From Arthrobacter sp. B2a2-09 (GTDB lineage Bacteria; Actinomycetota; Actinomycetes; Actinomycetales; Micrococcaceae), in the NCBI RefSeq assembly GCF_027587375.1, contig NZ_JAMXIC010000003.1:1-64000 (forward strand): DNA of 64,000 nucleotides, written 5' to 3'. The translations under genes and the position numbers were made by a program. The notes under the pieces are model-generated. The model was not told the DNA's origin and made no database searches. It saw only the letters and a list, made by a program, of their open reading frames with translations. This document shows, piece after piece, positions 8,056 to 16,536 of the stretch. Every line of letters begins with the position of its first letter. The stretch's first letter is position 1.

Positions 8056-8943
8056 CTAGGAGTCGCGGGCATCATCTTCTGCCACGGTTGCCTCCAGATC
8101 GATCCACCATTCCAGCGGGTGTCCGGGTTCGAGAACGGCAACCCGGCGGGCGTTGACAGCGGTTTCGAGCGAGTCAAAGTAGCCCGTCGATGGTTCCAGG
8201 GCGATGACCGGTTCGCGGCTGTAGGCGCAGCGGTCAAACCATATTCCGAAATAGGGGCACTCGTGCGACCAGCTCAGCCTCAGCTCCGCGCCGCCGGGGC
8301 GGACAAGGGCGGAGTCAAAAACGGGGCTGTCGGGGTCGATGTAAAGTTTGCGGCTTCCGCCATTTTCGACGGTGTCGATGGTTGCGAGTTCGTGGCGCCA
8401 CGGCAGGGATCGGGGCTGGGGCGCCATGACGTCGACCATTGTCTGTACCTCATCCGGGAGTCTGACGTACGATCCGGCCGGTGCGACGAATTGGGGATGC
8501 GCGGCCCACAAAAATGGCACACGATCACGAAGCGCCTCCGCGCGATAGGACAGGCGGAGACCGGCCGCGGTTGGCTCGATGCAGCGCTCGAAGTGGTAGT
8601 CGAACGATCTCCCCCTGGCGGTGGCGGTCGCTCCGGCGACGTTAAACTCCTCCGTCCACAATTCACCATGGTCAGGGACCGCGACCCCGCCGACCGTGCA
8701 TTGGTTGATCGAGGGGGCGCATTCGTCCCAGCCCGCCATCTCTGCCTCGGTAAACCGTGCTCCCGGCCGGGAGGGAACGGGGACCGGAGTCGCCGGCTGG
8801 GCCAGCCATTCACGTCCACCGCGGTCAAGAAGCGAAACGATCTTTCCCCCACGTGCAGGCACCATCGTTGCACGCAGACCTGGCCCAACGATCTCGGTCC
8901 TTGCATCACCCGCCCAATGGCCGGCCTCGGTCGGGCCCCTCAT
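8056..8943 (-). CDS. Aldose 1-epimerase-like (galactose mutarotase superfamily) protein
   Basis: This 295-residue cytoplasmic protein has a galactose-mutarotase-like beta-sandwich fold, whose members interconvert sugar anomers or bind sugars. Seen in the sequence are an N-terminal GLRATMVPARGGKIVSLLD (typical strand and turn), AGWDECAPSI near residue 70, a central AHPQFVAP with the His commonly used in catalysis, and a C-terminal EPSTGYFDSLE. It lies at the downstream end of the catabolic gene series, 280 bases after the aldo/keto reductase, on the same strand. A role as sugar mutarotase for the imported monosaccharide fits the context; a separate RhaM-type mutarotase is also present, so the two may serve different sugars. 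The ATG at 8943 has no strong ribosome site. A decayed copy of its 3' half lies at 6616-6828. Confidence 0.75.
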   Translation of the reverse strand: MRGPTEAGHWAGDARTEIVGPGLRATMVPARGGKIVSLLDRGGREWLAQPATPVPVPSRPGARFTEAEMAGWDECAPSINQCTVGGVAVPDHGELWTEEFNVAGATATARGRSFDYHFERCIEPTAAGLRLSYRAEALRDRVPFLWAAHPQFVAPAGSYVRLPDEVQTMVDVMAPQPRSLPWRHELATIDTVENGGSRKLYIDPDSPVFDSALVRPGGAELRLSWSHECPYFGIWFDRCAYSREPVIALEPSTGYFDSLETAVNARRVAVLEPGHPLEWWIDLEATVAEDDARDS

Positions 8944-9223
8944 GGGGACGGTACCGGGTCGAGACAGCGGTCTCCGCCGAAAATGGCGGCCGTTGAGCGA
9001 GGACGGTTCTCCCTCGATGGTGTCAGGATGGGTGCCACATGGTGGCTGCCCCCGCTGACGGTGTTGCTGGTCGGGTCGAGGACGGCAGATGGACCCGCTA
9101 CCCGCGCCCCCTTTACAGCGGGACGGGGCCGAGGGATCTCCCCGGGCGTTGCGCCGTGGGCTCGGTGCGCGGGCGGGGAGGCAGCGGCGTGGCTGTGGCT
9201 GTGGCTGTGATTGATCAGAGCTG

Positions 9224-10276
9224 TCACGACCCTGCCATGCCTGTCATTGCGGCGTGGGTTGCATCGGGGCGGATGAGGCCTTTGGCGGCTAGTTCTTGCC
9301 AGAGTGCGCCGGGGATCTGCACGTCGAAGAGCGCGACGTTGCGGGTGACCTGTTCAGCGGACCGAGCCCCGACGCAGACGGTCGCCACTGTCGGGTGAAG
9401 AAGGGGGTACTGGATCGCTGCTGCCGGCAGCGGCACGGAGTGCCTCTCACAAACGTCTGCGATCGCGTTGACCCGCGCCAGGATATCTTTGGGTGCTGGT
9501 TCGTAGTTGTAGGTAGCCTGCGGTGACGGGCGGTCCCGGGCCAGGATGCCGGAGTTGAATACGGCGGCCGCGACGATTGACACGCCGCGACTGGTTGCGG
9601 CGGGCAGGAGGTCATCAAGTGGGCCCTGTTCGAGCAGCGTGTATCGACCCGCACACATGATGACGTCCAAGTCGGTGTTGAGCACAAAATCGGTAAGCAT
9701 CCGGGACTGGTTCATGCCGGCACCGTAGGAGCGGATCAGGCCCTGTGAGCGGAGCTCCTCGAGGGCGGGGAACGCGCCATCGAGGGCCTCGCGGTAATGG
9801 TCGTCCGGGTCGTGGACGAACGCAATGTCGATGTAGTCCAGGCCCAGCCTGGACAGGCTCTCCTCGACGCTGCGGAGCACCCCGTCACGGCTGTAGTCCA
9901 GCTTTCGCTTCAGCGGCGACACGACGTCGAATCCTTCCGTGTCCGGCTGCATTCCCTCCGGGTTGTCAACCAGGAGGCGACCGACCTTCGTGGAGAGAAT
10001 GTACTCCCCGCGCGGGTGTTGGGCCAGGGCCGCACCGATGCGCTGTTCTCCGAGTCCAAGTCCGTAGTGCGGGGCGACATCGAAGTATCTGATGCCGGCC
10101 TGCCAGGCCGCGTCGACTGCAGCGTAAGCGTCGGCTTCGCTGACCTGTCGCCCGAGATTGGCCAGCGGCGCCACTCCGAACGCATAGGGCCCCACGCGGA
10201 GCCCTCCGCGTCCGAGGGACCGTGCATTGCTTTGCGCAACCGGTGCAGCCTTGCCCGGACTGGGGAAGTGTTTCAT
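9224..10276 (-). CDS. Aldo/keto reductase, probable L-fucose (D-threo-aldose) 1-dehydrogenase
   Basis: This 350-residue NAD(P)-dependent oxidoreductase of the aldo/keto reductase fold probably oxidises the sugar at C1 to its lactone, the first oxidative step of the pathway. The catalytic tetrad is visible: Asp in YFDVAPHYG, Tyr in HYG, Lys in STKVGR and His in FVHDPDDH. The HYGLGLGEQRIG segment and the DPDDH sequence are typical of the D-threo-aldose 1-dehydrogenase/pyridoxal 4-dehydrogenase subgroup, which includes L-fucose dehydrogenases. The next enzyme, a lactonase of the cog3618 type, is encoded in the same gene series. L-galactose or D-arabinose are alternative substrates of the subgroup. 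The family is clear; the substrate is inferred from neighbours. Confidence 0.85.
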   Translation of the reverse strand: MKHFPSPGKAAPVAQSNARSLGRGGLRVGPYAFGVAPLANLGRQVSEADAYAAVDAAWQAGIRYFDVAPHYGLGLGEQRIGAALAQHPRGEYILSTKVGRLLVDNPEGMQPDTEGFDVVSPLKRKLDYSRDGVLRSVEESLSRLGLDYIDIAFVHDPDDHYREALDGAFPALEELRSQGLIRSYGAGMNQSRMLTDFVLNTDLDVIMCAGRYTLLEQGPLDDLLPAATSRGVSIVAAAVFNSGILARDRPSPQATYNYEPAPKDILARVNAIADVCERHSVPLPAAAIQYPLLHPTVATVCVGARSAEQVTRNVALFDVQIPGALWQELAAKGLIRPDATHAAMTGMAGS

Positions 10277-10491
10277 CAGGCAACCTTCATTCTCTACTGT
10301 TCTTCATGGTCCCAGCCGGTCAAGAGTCTGGGGATCGACGGGTCGGGTCCGTCTCTGCCGCGGGAGGTCATCCGGTGAGCATCCGAAACGGGAGGTTCAC
10401 GCGGCGGCAGGGTGGATTCCAAACCCGCACTCTCGATCGCGGCCAGGCCGATGCGCCACGGCCTGAATCCGGTAACAGGTTCGCGGCGCGG

Positions 10492-11460
10492 TCACGAATC
10501 AAGTTGTCGTTGCAGCCACTCTGCCTGTCGCACCCAGTGGTGCGCCCCTCCGCCCTCGTGCTGGTTGAAGGGGTAGACCTCGATCGATGACGCCGCCGCG
10601 TAGTGGTTGTGGGCGGCGAACACCGTCGATGGCGGACAGACCGGGTCAAGCAGGGCAACCGAGAAGAGTGCCGGCGCCGTGGACCGCTTGGCGAAGTTCA
10701 CCCCGTCGACGTAGGAAAGGGTGTTGAAGGTCTGCTCCACGAGGTCGCGGTGCACCGCGAGGTACTGGACGATCTCCGGATAAGGGCCTTCGCCTGTCAT
10801 TCCGACGGCCCGTTCGAAGTGGGAGAGGAACGGCACATCGGGCATCACAGCAATGAGGCCCTCGGCAAGTCCGGCTGCGGCCAAGGCAATGCCCCCGCCC
10901 TGGCTGCCTCCGCAGACCGCGACACGGTCGGGGTCCACACGGTCGAGAGTGCGGGTGGCGTCGATGGCACGCACGGCATCGGTGTATACGCGCCGGTAGT
11001 AGTAGTCCTGGGGTCGTTCGATGCCGCGCGTCATGAACCCGGGTGCTGAGGGCCCCGTGCCGTGGGGGTCCGGCGTGTCCCCGGAGCCCCACGCGCTTCC
11101 CTGGCCTCGGGTGTCCATGATGAAGTGGGCGTAGCCCGCGCTGACCCAGGCGAGCCGGTCGTGGGGCAGGCCCCTGCCTCCGCCATAGCCTGCGAATTCG
11201 ACGACGGCGGCCAACCGCCCCGTCCGGGCGGCGGGAAGAAGGAGCCATGCACGCACAGGCTGACCCGCGAAACCGTTAAAGACAACGTCGTAAACTTCGA
11301 CCTGGCTGAGCGGGGAGGCAATCCGGGTGAGCTCGGGTTCGGCGGGAAAGCGCCGTGCGTCAGCAAGCGTATTGCGCCAGAAATCGTCAAAGTCGTCGGG
11401 CTCGGCGATGGTTGGCCGATATTGCTGGAGTTCGGGAAGTCCGAGGTCGAAGCGGGGCAT
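10492..11460 (-). CDS. Acetyl xylan esterase (AXE1/CE7) family deacetylase
   Basis: This 322-residue alpha/beta hydrolase of the AXE1/cephalosporin-C deacetylase family removes acetyl groups from sugars or short oligosaccharides. Catalytic elements are the nucleophile elbow CGGSQGGG (Ser near residue 187), the acid Asp in LLDPVCPPST and the His in NQHEGGG. The length matches the family (about 320). There is no signal peptide, so it acts inside the cell, probably on acetylated fucose or oligosaccharide after import. It sits 117 bases after the mutarotase gene with GAAAGG as ribosome site. The following intergenic gap of 215 bases holds nothing that I recognise. Many plant and algal glycans carry O-acetylated fucose or galactose, which would fit, but this is inference. 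Confidence 0.85.
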   Translation of the reverse strand: MPRFDLGLPELQQYRPTIAEPDDFDDFWRNTLADARRFPAEPELTRIASPLSQVEVYDVVFNGFAGQPVRAWLLLPAARTGRLAAVVEFAGYGGGRGLPHDRLAWVSAGYAHFIMDTRGQGSAWGSGDTPDPHGTGPSAPGFMTRGIERPQDYYYRRVYTDAVRAIDATRTLDRVDPDRVAVCGGSQGGGIALAAAGLAEGLIAVMPDVPFLSHFERAVGMTGEGPYPEIVQYLAVHRDLVEQTFNTLSYVDGVNFAKRSTAPALFSVALLDPVCPPSTVFAAHNHYAAASSIEVYPFNQHEGGGAHHWVRQAEWLQRQLDS

Positions 11461-11577
11461 GGGCTACCTTTCAATTGTTGGTTCGCAAAATGGGGCGGGG
11501 TCGCCGAGGCCCGGGGCCCGGCGTGGGTGGCAGCGCCAGCGGCCCGGTTCCATCCATCCCTGGCCATCGCATTGGAA

Positions 11578-11928
11578 TCATCCAGCCGATTGTGACGGCG
11601 GTTGTGCGGGAAGTTCCCACACCTGGGACATCCCGTTGTCTGATTGGGCGTCCGAGCCGATGCCGCCTTTCCGGGCTTCGAGCAGCAGGGAGATCCGGCC
11701 CTGCCAGATCTCGTCGGCCGGCTCGGTGGCGAGGGAGGCCGCCATGGCCGCACAGTCCTGGACCTCCACACAGTGGAAGAGGTCGTGCCCGTCGCGCCAG
11801 ATGCGCCAGCTCTTCACCCCGGCACGGCGCAGGGCCGCGTCAAGCTCCGGTGGTATGACGGCGTGGACGGCCTCGTATTCCTCGATCCGCCCCTGCTTGA
11901 GGCGGGTATGGAGTGCGATGGTTTCCAT
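11578..11928 (-). CDS. L-rhamnose/L-fucose mutarotase (RhaM, COG3254 family)
   Basis: This small 116-residue ferredoxin-like protein of the RhaM family catalyses alpha/beta anomer exchange of 6-deoxyhexoses. Family features are the N-terminal LHTRLKQGRIEEYEAVH with the catalytic His region, the middle SWRIWRDGHDLFHCVEV, and the late DEIWQGRISLLLE. It is about ten residues longer than usual because of a C-terminal tail (QVWELPAQPPSQSAG); the conserved VWEL end is within it. AGGAG followed by ATG at 11928 defines the start, 14 bases after the SDR gene. Members of this family occur with non-phosphorylated fucose or rhamnose pathways, where they feed the correct anomer to the dehydrogenase. Confidence 0.88.
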   Translation of the reverse strand: METIALHTRLKQGRIEEYEAVHAVIPPELDAALRRAGVKSWRIWRDGHDLFHCVEVQDCAAMAASLATEPADEIWQGRISLLLEARKGGIGSDAQSDNGMSQVWELPAQPPSQSAG

Positions 11929-11942
11929 GGTCCTGTTCTCCT

Positions 11943-12689
11943 TTAGTTGCGCGGCGGCAGGCGCAAACCGGCCATGCCGCCATCGACCGCCAGCGCAGTT
12001 CCCGTAATGAATGAGGCCTCCTCGGAGGCGAGCCAGATGATCGTCGCGGCGACCTCCCCCGCCGTCGCCAGACGCCCCATCGGCTGCCGCGCTTCCAAAC
12101 GACGGCGCTCTTCTTGCGCATCGGCGGACCGGTCGAGCAGACGACCCACCCAGGGGGTGTCGACGGTTCCGGGGCAGACACAGTTCACCCGCACCCGGCC
12201 GACAAGGTCCGCGGCGCTGGCCAGGGTGAGGGCCTGCACGGCGCCCTTGCTCGCACTGTACAGGGCACGTTGGGGCAGGCCGGCCCAGGCCGCGATCGAG
12301 CTGACGTTCACGATCGCGGCCGACGGCGATTTCGTCAGCGCTGGCAGTGCCGCCCGGCTCACTCGCACGGTTCCGATGACGTTGACGTCCAACACGTGTT
12401 TCCACTCGTCGTCGTCGTTGTCCCCGATCCCGCCGACAGCCCCGATCCCGGCGCAGTTGATCAGCGCGTCCAGCCGGTCCAGTGGGGCGAGTGCGCCGGT
12501 GATGGCGTCCCGTGTTGCGGGGCCGTCGGTGACGTCGACGGTGACGAAGGTGTCCTCTGCGTTGTCGGGGGCGGTGCGGTCCAGGCGGATGACTTTGGCG
12601 CCGAGCCCGCTCAGGCGCGTCGAAACCTCCAGCCCGATGCCGCTGGCGGCCCCGGTCACGAGCACATTCTTGCCTTGCCAGGTGGTCAC
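11943..12689 (-). CDS. SDR oxidoreductase, probable 2-keto-3-deoxy-L-fuconate 4-dehydrogenase
   Basis: This is a 248-residue classical short-chain dehydrogenase/reductase. The NAD-binding TGAASGIG is at about residues 12-19, NCAG near 87, the catalytic Ser in NVSSIAAW and the YSASK pair near 150, and the family ends in GTALAVDGG. The GTG at 12689 follows AGGAGAAGAAC and is preferred to longer frames. In non-phosphorylated 6-deoxyhexose pathways, an SDR oxidises 2-keto-3-deoxy-fuconate (or -rhamnonate) at C4, giving the 2,4-diketo acid that a fumarylacetoacetate-hydrolase-family enzyme cleaves. That enzyme is encoded just upstream, 17 bases away. An alternative is direct sugar dehydrogenase activity, as in rhamnose pathways. 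Confidence 0.85.
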   Translation of the reverse strand: MTTWQGKNVLVTGAASGIGLEVSTRLSGLGAKVIRLDRTAPDNAEDTFVTVDVTDGPATRDAITGALAPLDRLDALINCAGIGAVGGIGDNDDDEWKHVLDVNVIGTVRVSRAALPALTKSPSAAIVNVSSIAAWAGLPQRALYSASKGAVQALTLASAADLVGRVRVNCVCPGTVDTPWVGRLLDRSADAQEERRRLEARQPMGRLATAGEVAATIIWLASEEASFITGTALAVDGGMAGLRLPPRN

Positions 12690-12706
12690 GTTCTTCTCCT
12701 GAGGGA

Positions 12707-13558
12707 TCACGGTGCGGGGACGATGCTTTGGCGCTGCGCTCCGAGGCCGCCGATGCGAAGATCGACGACGTCGTTCGCCTTGAGGTATTGCGGGGGTGCC
12801 ATGCCGAGTCCGACCCCGGCGGGGGTGCCGGTGTTGATGAGGTCCCCGGGCTCCAACACGGTGAATTGGCTGAGGTAGTAGATGAGGTAGGGGATGTCGA
12901 AGACCATGTCCTTGGAGGAGCCGCGCTGGCGTGCTTCGCCGTTGACGTCCAGTTCGAGGGTCAGTGCGCCAAGGTCGGCGATTTCGTCCAGGGTCACGAG
13001 CCAGGGTCCCAGCGGGTTGAACGTCTCGAACGACTTGCCCTTGATCCACTGCCCGTGGCGTTCGAGCTGCCACTCGCGCTCGGACACATCATGGGAGATG
13101 GCCAACCCGGCAATGCAGTCCAATGCGTCCTCCGGGCTCCCCAGATACCGGGCCCGGCGGCCGATGATGACCCCGATTTCCACTTCCCAGTCGGTCTTCG
13201 TGCTGCCCCGCGGCAGGTGCACATCGTCGTTGGGCCCGACAACGGTGTGTGCTGACTTGCCAAAGACCAGCGGTTCGGGCGGGATGGTGAGGGAGGATTC
13301 GCTGGCATGGTCGGCGTAGTTGATGCCGATGCAGAAGATCTGTCCCGGCCGCGCGACGGGTGCGCCGATCCGCCGGCCCCTCACGTCGAGTTCAGCGAGC
13401 TGCCCGGCAGCGATCATTTCGCGCAGGAGCCCCAGCCCGTCCTCTTCAAAGAACGTCCGGTCGAAGTCCACCACGTGGGAGGCCACGTCCAGGACCCGGC
13501 CCTCGACCAGCACGGCCGGCCGCTCCTGGCCCTTGGGGCCGATTCGCATCAGTTTCAT
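12707..13558 (-). CDS. Fumarylacetoacetate hydrolase family protein, probable 2,4-diketo-3-deoxy-L-fuconate hydrolase
   Basis: This is a 283-residue metal-dependent C-C bond hydrolase. An N-terminal small domain (residues 1-65) precedes the FAH fold. Motifs include GINYADHA near residue 78, the metal-ligand cluster TDWEVEIGVIIG near 123, SHDVSERE, GKSFETFNPLGPW and the terminal INTGTPAGVGLGM. In the non-phosphorylated fucose pathway this family hydrolyses 2,4-diketo-3-deoxy-L-fuconate to pyruvate and L-lactate. Other family members act as 2-keto-3-deoxy-arabinonate dehydratases, so substrate is set mainly by context. The ATG at 13558 is preceded by GAAGGAAC. It is tightly spaced between the lactonase (10 bases) and the SDR (17 bases), consistent with co-transcription. 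Confidence 0.88.
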   Translation of the reverse strand: MKLMRIGPKGQERPAVLVEGRVLDVASHVVDFDRTFFEEDGLGLLREMIAAGQLAELDVRGRRIGAPVARPGQIFCIGINYADHASESSLTIPPEPLVFGKSAHTVVGPNDDVHLPRGSTKTDWEVEIGVIIGRRARYLGSPEDALDCIAGLAISHDVSEREWQLERHGQWIKGKSFETFNPLGPWLVTLDEIADLGALTLELDVNGEARQRGSSKDMVFDIPYLIYYLSQFTVLEPGDLINTGTPAGVGLGMAPPQYLKANDVVDLRIGGLGAQRQSIVPAP

Positions 13559-13568
13559 GGGTGTTCCT

Positions 13569-14408
13569 TCACAGTGTCAAGTTGTAGGCGGCGGCGGCTG
13601 TGCCGCCGAAAATGGCCTGGCGCTCGTCCGCGGAGAGGGCGGCTGTGGCAGTGTCGACCAGGTCGAACACCTCTGCGTAGCTGGCCGCGAGCAGGGATAC
13701 CGGCCAGTCGGAACCGAACATGCACCGGTCGGCGCCGAATTCCTCCAGCACAGCGTGAATGTAGCGTTCGATGTCCGCCTCCCGCCATCCGGTCCAGGAG
13801 GCTTCGGTGACGAGGCCTGAGATTTTGCAGTAGACCTGTTCGTGGCGCGCCAGCCGGCGCAGGCCGGTACGCCACGGGCCCCATTCACCGGCCGCGATGG
13901 CCGGCTTGGCCGCGTGGTCGACGATGAGGGTGAGGCCTGGAACGGTTCTGGCAAGCTGTTCCGCCACGGGTAGGTCCGGGCTGTGGATCAGCAGATCATA
14001 GGCTAGCCCTGCGTCCCGCACCGCATGCAGTCCGGCCGAAACATCCACCCGGAGAAGCCAGTCCGGGTCAGGCTCGTCATGAAGAAGGTGGCGGATCCCT
14101 TTGAGGAGGGGTGTGCGGGCCGTGAGGGCGTGCAGCCTTTCCGCGATCCGGTCGCTGGTCAGGTCGGCCCAGCCAACCACGCCGGCTATCAGCCCGTCCG
14201 CGCCGCCGAGTTCCAGGAGCCAGTCGGTCTCCTCATCGCTGCCGAGCGCCTGCACGAGAACCGTGGCCTCCACCGGGGTGCCCGCGATCGCCTGCCGCAT
14301 GTCCTCGGTGTCGAACGGCCGGCGGATGGCGGCGTGTTCGTCGCTCATCCACGGGTAGTCCCGCATACCCGGGTCCCACAGGTGGTGGTGGGCGTCAATA
14401 ACTGTCAC
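13569..14408 (-). CDS. Amidohydrolase (cog3618), probable L-fucono-1,5-lactonase
   Basis: This 279-residue TIM-barrel amidohydrolase probably opens the aldonolactone made by the dehydrogenase. The metal or substrate site HHHLWDP opens the protein (VIDAHHHLWDPGMRDYPWM), a hallmark of the cog3618 group that contains L-fuconolactonase and related sugar lactonases. Further elements are IRHLLHDEPDP, VDHAAKP and the late FGSDWPV with the catalytic Asp. The GTG at 14408 is chosen because AGG lies just upstream and the protein then begins directly at the first strand, as in homologues; longer frames add unrelated arginine-rich sequence. It is 65 bases downstream of the dehydratase gene. Confidence 0.87.
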   Translation of the reverse strand: MTVIDAHHHLWDPGMRDYPWMSDEHAAIRRPFDTEDMRQAIAGTPVEATVLVQALGSDEETDWLLELGGADGLIAGVVGWADLTSDRIAERLHALTARTPLLKGIRHLLHDEPDPDWLLRVDVSAGLHAVRDAGLAYDLLIHSPDLPVAEQLARTVPGLTLIVDHAAKPAIAAGEWGPWRTGLRRLARHEQVYCKISGLVTEASWTGWREADIERYIHAVLEEFGADRCMFGSDWPVSLLAASYAEVFDLVDTATAALSADERQAIFGGTAAAAYNLTL

Positions 14409-14473
14409 GGTCAACCTGTGATTTCGTTGTCGTGGTGGAGGGCATGCTGCCTTCCTTAAGGTCCGGGTCCGGG

Positions 14474-15571
14474 TCAGTCGGCCAGCGTGAGCAAGCCCGA
14501 AGGGATGGGGCTCTCGGTCCATCGAGCCTCGAAGCCGACCCCCGGTGCGGTGGGGGCGCTCACGTTCCCGGACGCGTCGACCACAGCTTCGCGGCGGACC
14601 GGGTTGGAGTCGACCAATGACTCGTAATAGGTGGTGTTGGAGATGGCCATGCACAGGTGCTCCGCGGCCAGGCCGCCACCGTGGACTTCCGCCCGGAGCA
14701 GGAAGGAATCGGCCAGGTGCGCGATCCGCATCGCCCCGGTGAATCCGCCCCGGAGCCCGGTGCTGGTGCGCACGGCCGAGGCACAGCCGCTGGCGATGAA
14801 GTCAGCGGTGTTCATGTGCGCGCCCTCGGCTACTTCACCGACGATCAGGGGCACCCGGACGCGTTCGGCGAGCCGTTTGTAGGCGGTGATGTTGAACTCC
14901 GGCATCGGTTCCTCATACCAGAGATAGCCGCTGTCGGCCAGGGCGTGGCCCAGGTAGGTGGCGTCGAGCAGGTCAAACCCGGCCGAACCGTCATACATCA
15001 GCGGCACCTCGTCACCGACGTGCTCGCGCAGCGCCTCGCACAGGCGGGCATCGGCCCGTGCGTCGCCCCAGGCATGCAGCTTGATCGCCGAATAGCCAAG
15101 CTCCAGGCACTGGTCGGCGACGTCGAGGTACTCCTCGGTACTGCCGAAGGTGACGGTGCTCGCGTAGGCCGGGATCGACTCCCGGTACCCGCCCAGCAGC
15201 TTGTAGACCGGCAGGCCGGTCTGCTTGCCCGCCAGATCCCACAGGGCAACATCCACGATGCCGAATACCCAGACCGGGAAGCGTTCCATCCGGTCCAGCT
15301 CCCAGAGCCGGTGCCACAGGAACTCCCGGGCCATCGCGTCCTTGCCGACGAGCTCCGCGCGCAGCCGCCGATCGACGAAGTCCTCAAGGAGGGCGCCCCG
15401 CGGGGCGAAGCTCAGACCGGTGATTCCGGTGTCGGTTTCTAGGACGAGCCAGGCGCCGCTCCCGGCCGGTTCGGAGCCGGGCAGGCCGGCACGCCACTTG
15501 AAGGGAGGGGTGTGGGCCGGGAAATCGACGCGGACCACGTGTACAGCGGTGATAAGCAAGGCAGACTCCAT
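14474..15571 (-). CDS. Enolase-superfamily sugar acid dehydratase (mandelate racemase type), probable L-fuconate dehydratase
   Basis: This is a 365-residue member of the mandelate racemase/muconate lactonizing group. It has the capping domain (residues 1-130), then the barrel with AIKLHAW (the K-x-basic motif of the superfamily), metal ligands in MYDGSAGFD, YEEPMPE and VGE, and a late EVHGGG with the His base. In the pathway it would dehydrate the aldonate to a 2-keto-3-deoxy acid. Known L-fuconate dehydratases of Xanthomonas type are longer and carry K-x-K, whereas here the motif is K-x-H, so this enzyme may be a different solution or may act on a related acid. ATG 15571 lies 8 bases past the permease stop; a TTG at 15559 preceded by GGAG is an alternative start. 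Confidence 0.82.
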   Translation of the reverse strand: MESALLITAVHVVRVDFPAHTPPFKWRAGLPGSEPAGSGAWLVLETDTGITGLSFAPRGALLEDFVDRRLRAELVGKDAMAREFLWHRLWELDRMERFPVWVFGIVDVALWDLAGKQTGLPVYKLLGGYRESIPAYASTVTFGSTEEYLDVADQCLELGYSAIKLHAWGDARADARLCEALREHVGDEVPLMYDGSAGFDLLDATYLGHALADSGYLWYEEPMPEFNITAYKRLAERVRVPLIVGEVAEGAHMNTADFIASGCASAVRTSTGLRGGFTGAMRIAHLADSFLLRAEVHGGGLAAEHLCMAISNTTYYESLVDSNPVRREAVVDASGNVSAPTAPGVGFEARWTESPIPSGLLTLAD

Positions 15572-15579
15572 TTCGTTGG

Positions 15580-16536
15580 TTAGCTCTTCACTGAGCCGGA
15601 GAGGATCCCGCGGACCAGGTAACGCTGGAAGATCAGGAACAGCAGGGCGATCGGAATGACCACGATGAGACCGGCGAGGGCCACCTCGGGGCGGGTGATC
15701 GGCAGGAAACTGCCGCCACGTTCCGGATGCAGGGCCGGCGAGCCGGCCATGAGTGCGCCGAGCCCCACCGGCAGGTTGTACGCGTCCTGGTCAGAGAGCA
15801 TCACATATGGCAGGAAGTAGTTGTTCCAGTTGGCTACGAAGCTGAAGAACGCGAGCAGCCCGATGAGGGGTTTCGCGATCGGCAACACCACGGAAATGAA
15901 GGCCCGGAACTCGGAGCAACCGTCCAGCCGGGCGGCCTCGAGCAGTTCCTTGGGCACGGAGGTGGAGAAGTACACAAAGGCCAGATACACCCCGAACGGG
16001 AAGAACGATGCCGGCAGGATCACCGAGGCCGCGGTGTTTGTCAGCCCCACGGCGTTGATCTCCAAAAAGAGCGGCAACACGGTCACGGTCGCCGGCATCA
16101 CCATCGACAAAAGGGTGAGCGTCAGGATGGTCTTGCGGCCGGGGAAGCGCATGGTCGCCATCGCATAGCCGGCCAGCAGCCCCGTCACGATCGTGATGAC
16201 CAGCGACCCGGCCGAATAGTAGACGGAGTTTAGCATCCATTTGAACAGGATCCCGCCGCTGTAGGCGGTGAGGTGCTGCCAGGCCGCCGCGAGCCGGTCA
16301 AAGGTTCCGAAGGAGAGCGGGAAGTCCCCCAGGATCGCGGCGTCGGTTTTTGTCGGCGTAAGAAGAAGCCAGATCAGCGGGACGAGGCAGAAGATGCCGA
16401 AGCCGAACAGGATCAGCAGCCGCAGTATGCTCAGGGGCGCCAGCCGCGGTTTCCATCCCCGGTTCCGGGTCCTTCGCGTCCTTGCCGGCGCGGGCTCCGT
16501 CTTTTCGGTCCGTGTGGCAAGGCTGTGGGAACTCAT
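15580..16536 (-). CDS. Carbohydrate ABC transporter permease (MalG/CUT1 type)
   Basis: This is a 318-residue inner-membrane subunit of a sugar importer with six predicted membrane helices. The cytoplasmic coupling helix shows the EAA motif (EAARLDGCSEFRAFISVVLPIAKP). The N-terminal 40 residues are basic and hydrophilic. The start codon overlaps the stop of the other permease gene (ATGA, 16533-16536), so the two are translationally coupled. The partner ATPase is not encoded here; CUT1 systems often borrow a shared MsmK-type ATPase. The substrate is probably a fucose-containing mono- or oligosaccharide, inferred from the catabolic genes that follow directly. Confidence 0.93.
   Translation of the reverse strand: MSSHSLATRTEKTEPAPARTRRTRNRGWKPRLAPLSILRLLILFGFGIFCLVPLIWLLLTPTKTDAAILGDFPLSFGTFDRLAAAWQHLTAYSGGILFKWMLNSVYYSAGSLVITIVTGLLAGYAMATMRFPGRKTILTLTLLSMVMPATVTVLPLFLEINAVGLTNTAASVILPASFFPFGVYLAFVYFSTSVPKELLEAARLDGCSEFRAFISVVLPIAKPLIGLLAFFSFVANWNNYFLPYVMLSDQDAYNLPVGLGALMAGSPALHPERGGSFLPITRPEVALAGLIVVIPIALLFLIFQRYLVRGILSGSVKS

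Noticed and set aside
8940..9227. Minus-strand 95-codon open frame with a His-Ser-rich N-terminus, between aldo/keto reductase and epimerase
   Set aside because: It comes from a GTGGCT repeat on the other strand, lacks a ribosome site and domain, and overlaps the epimerase start in another frame.
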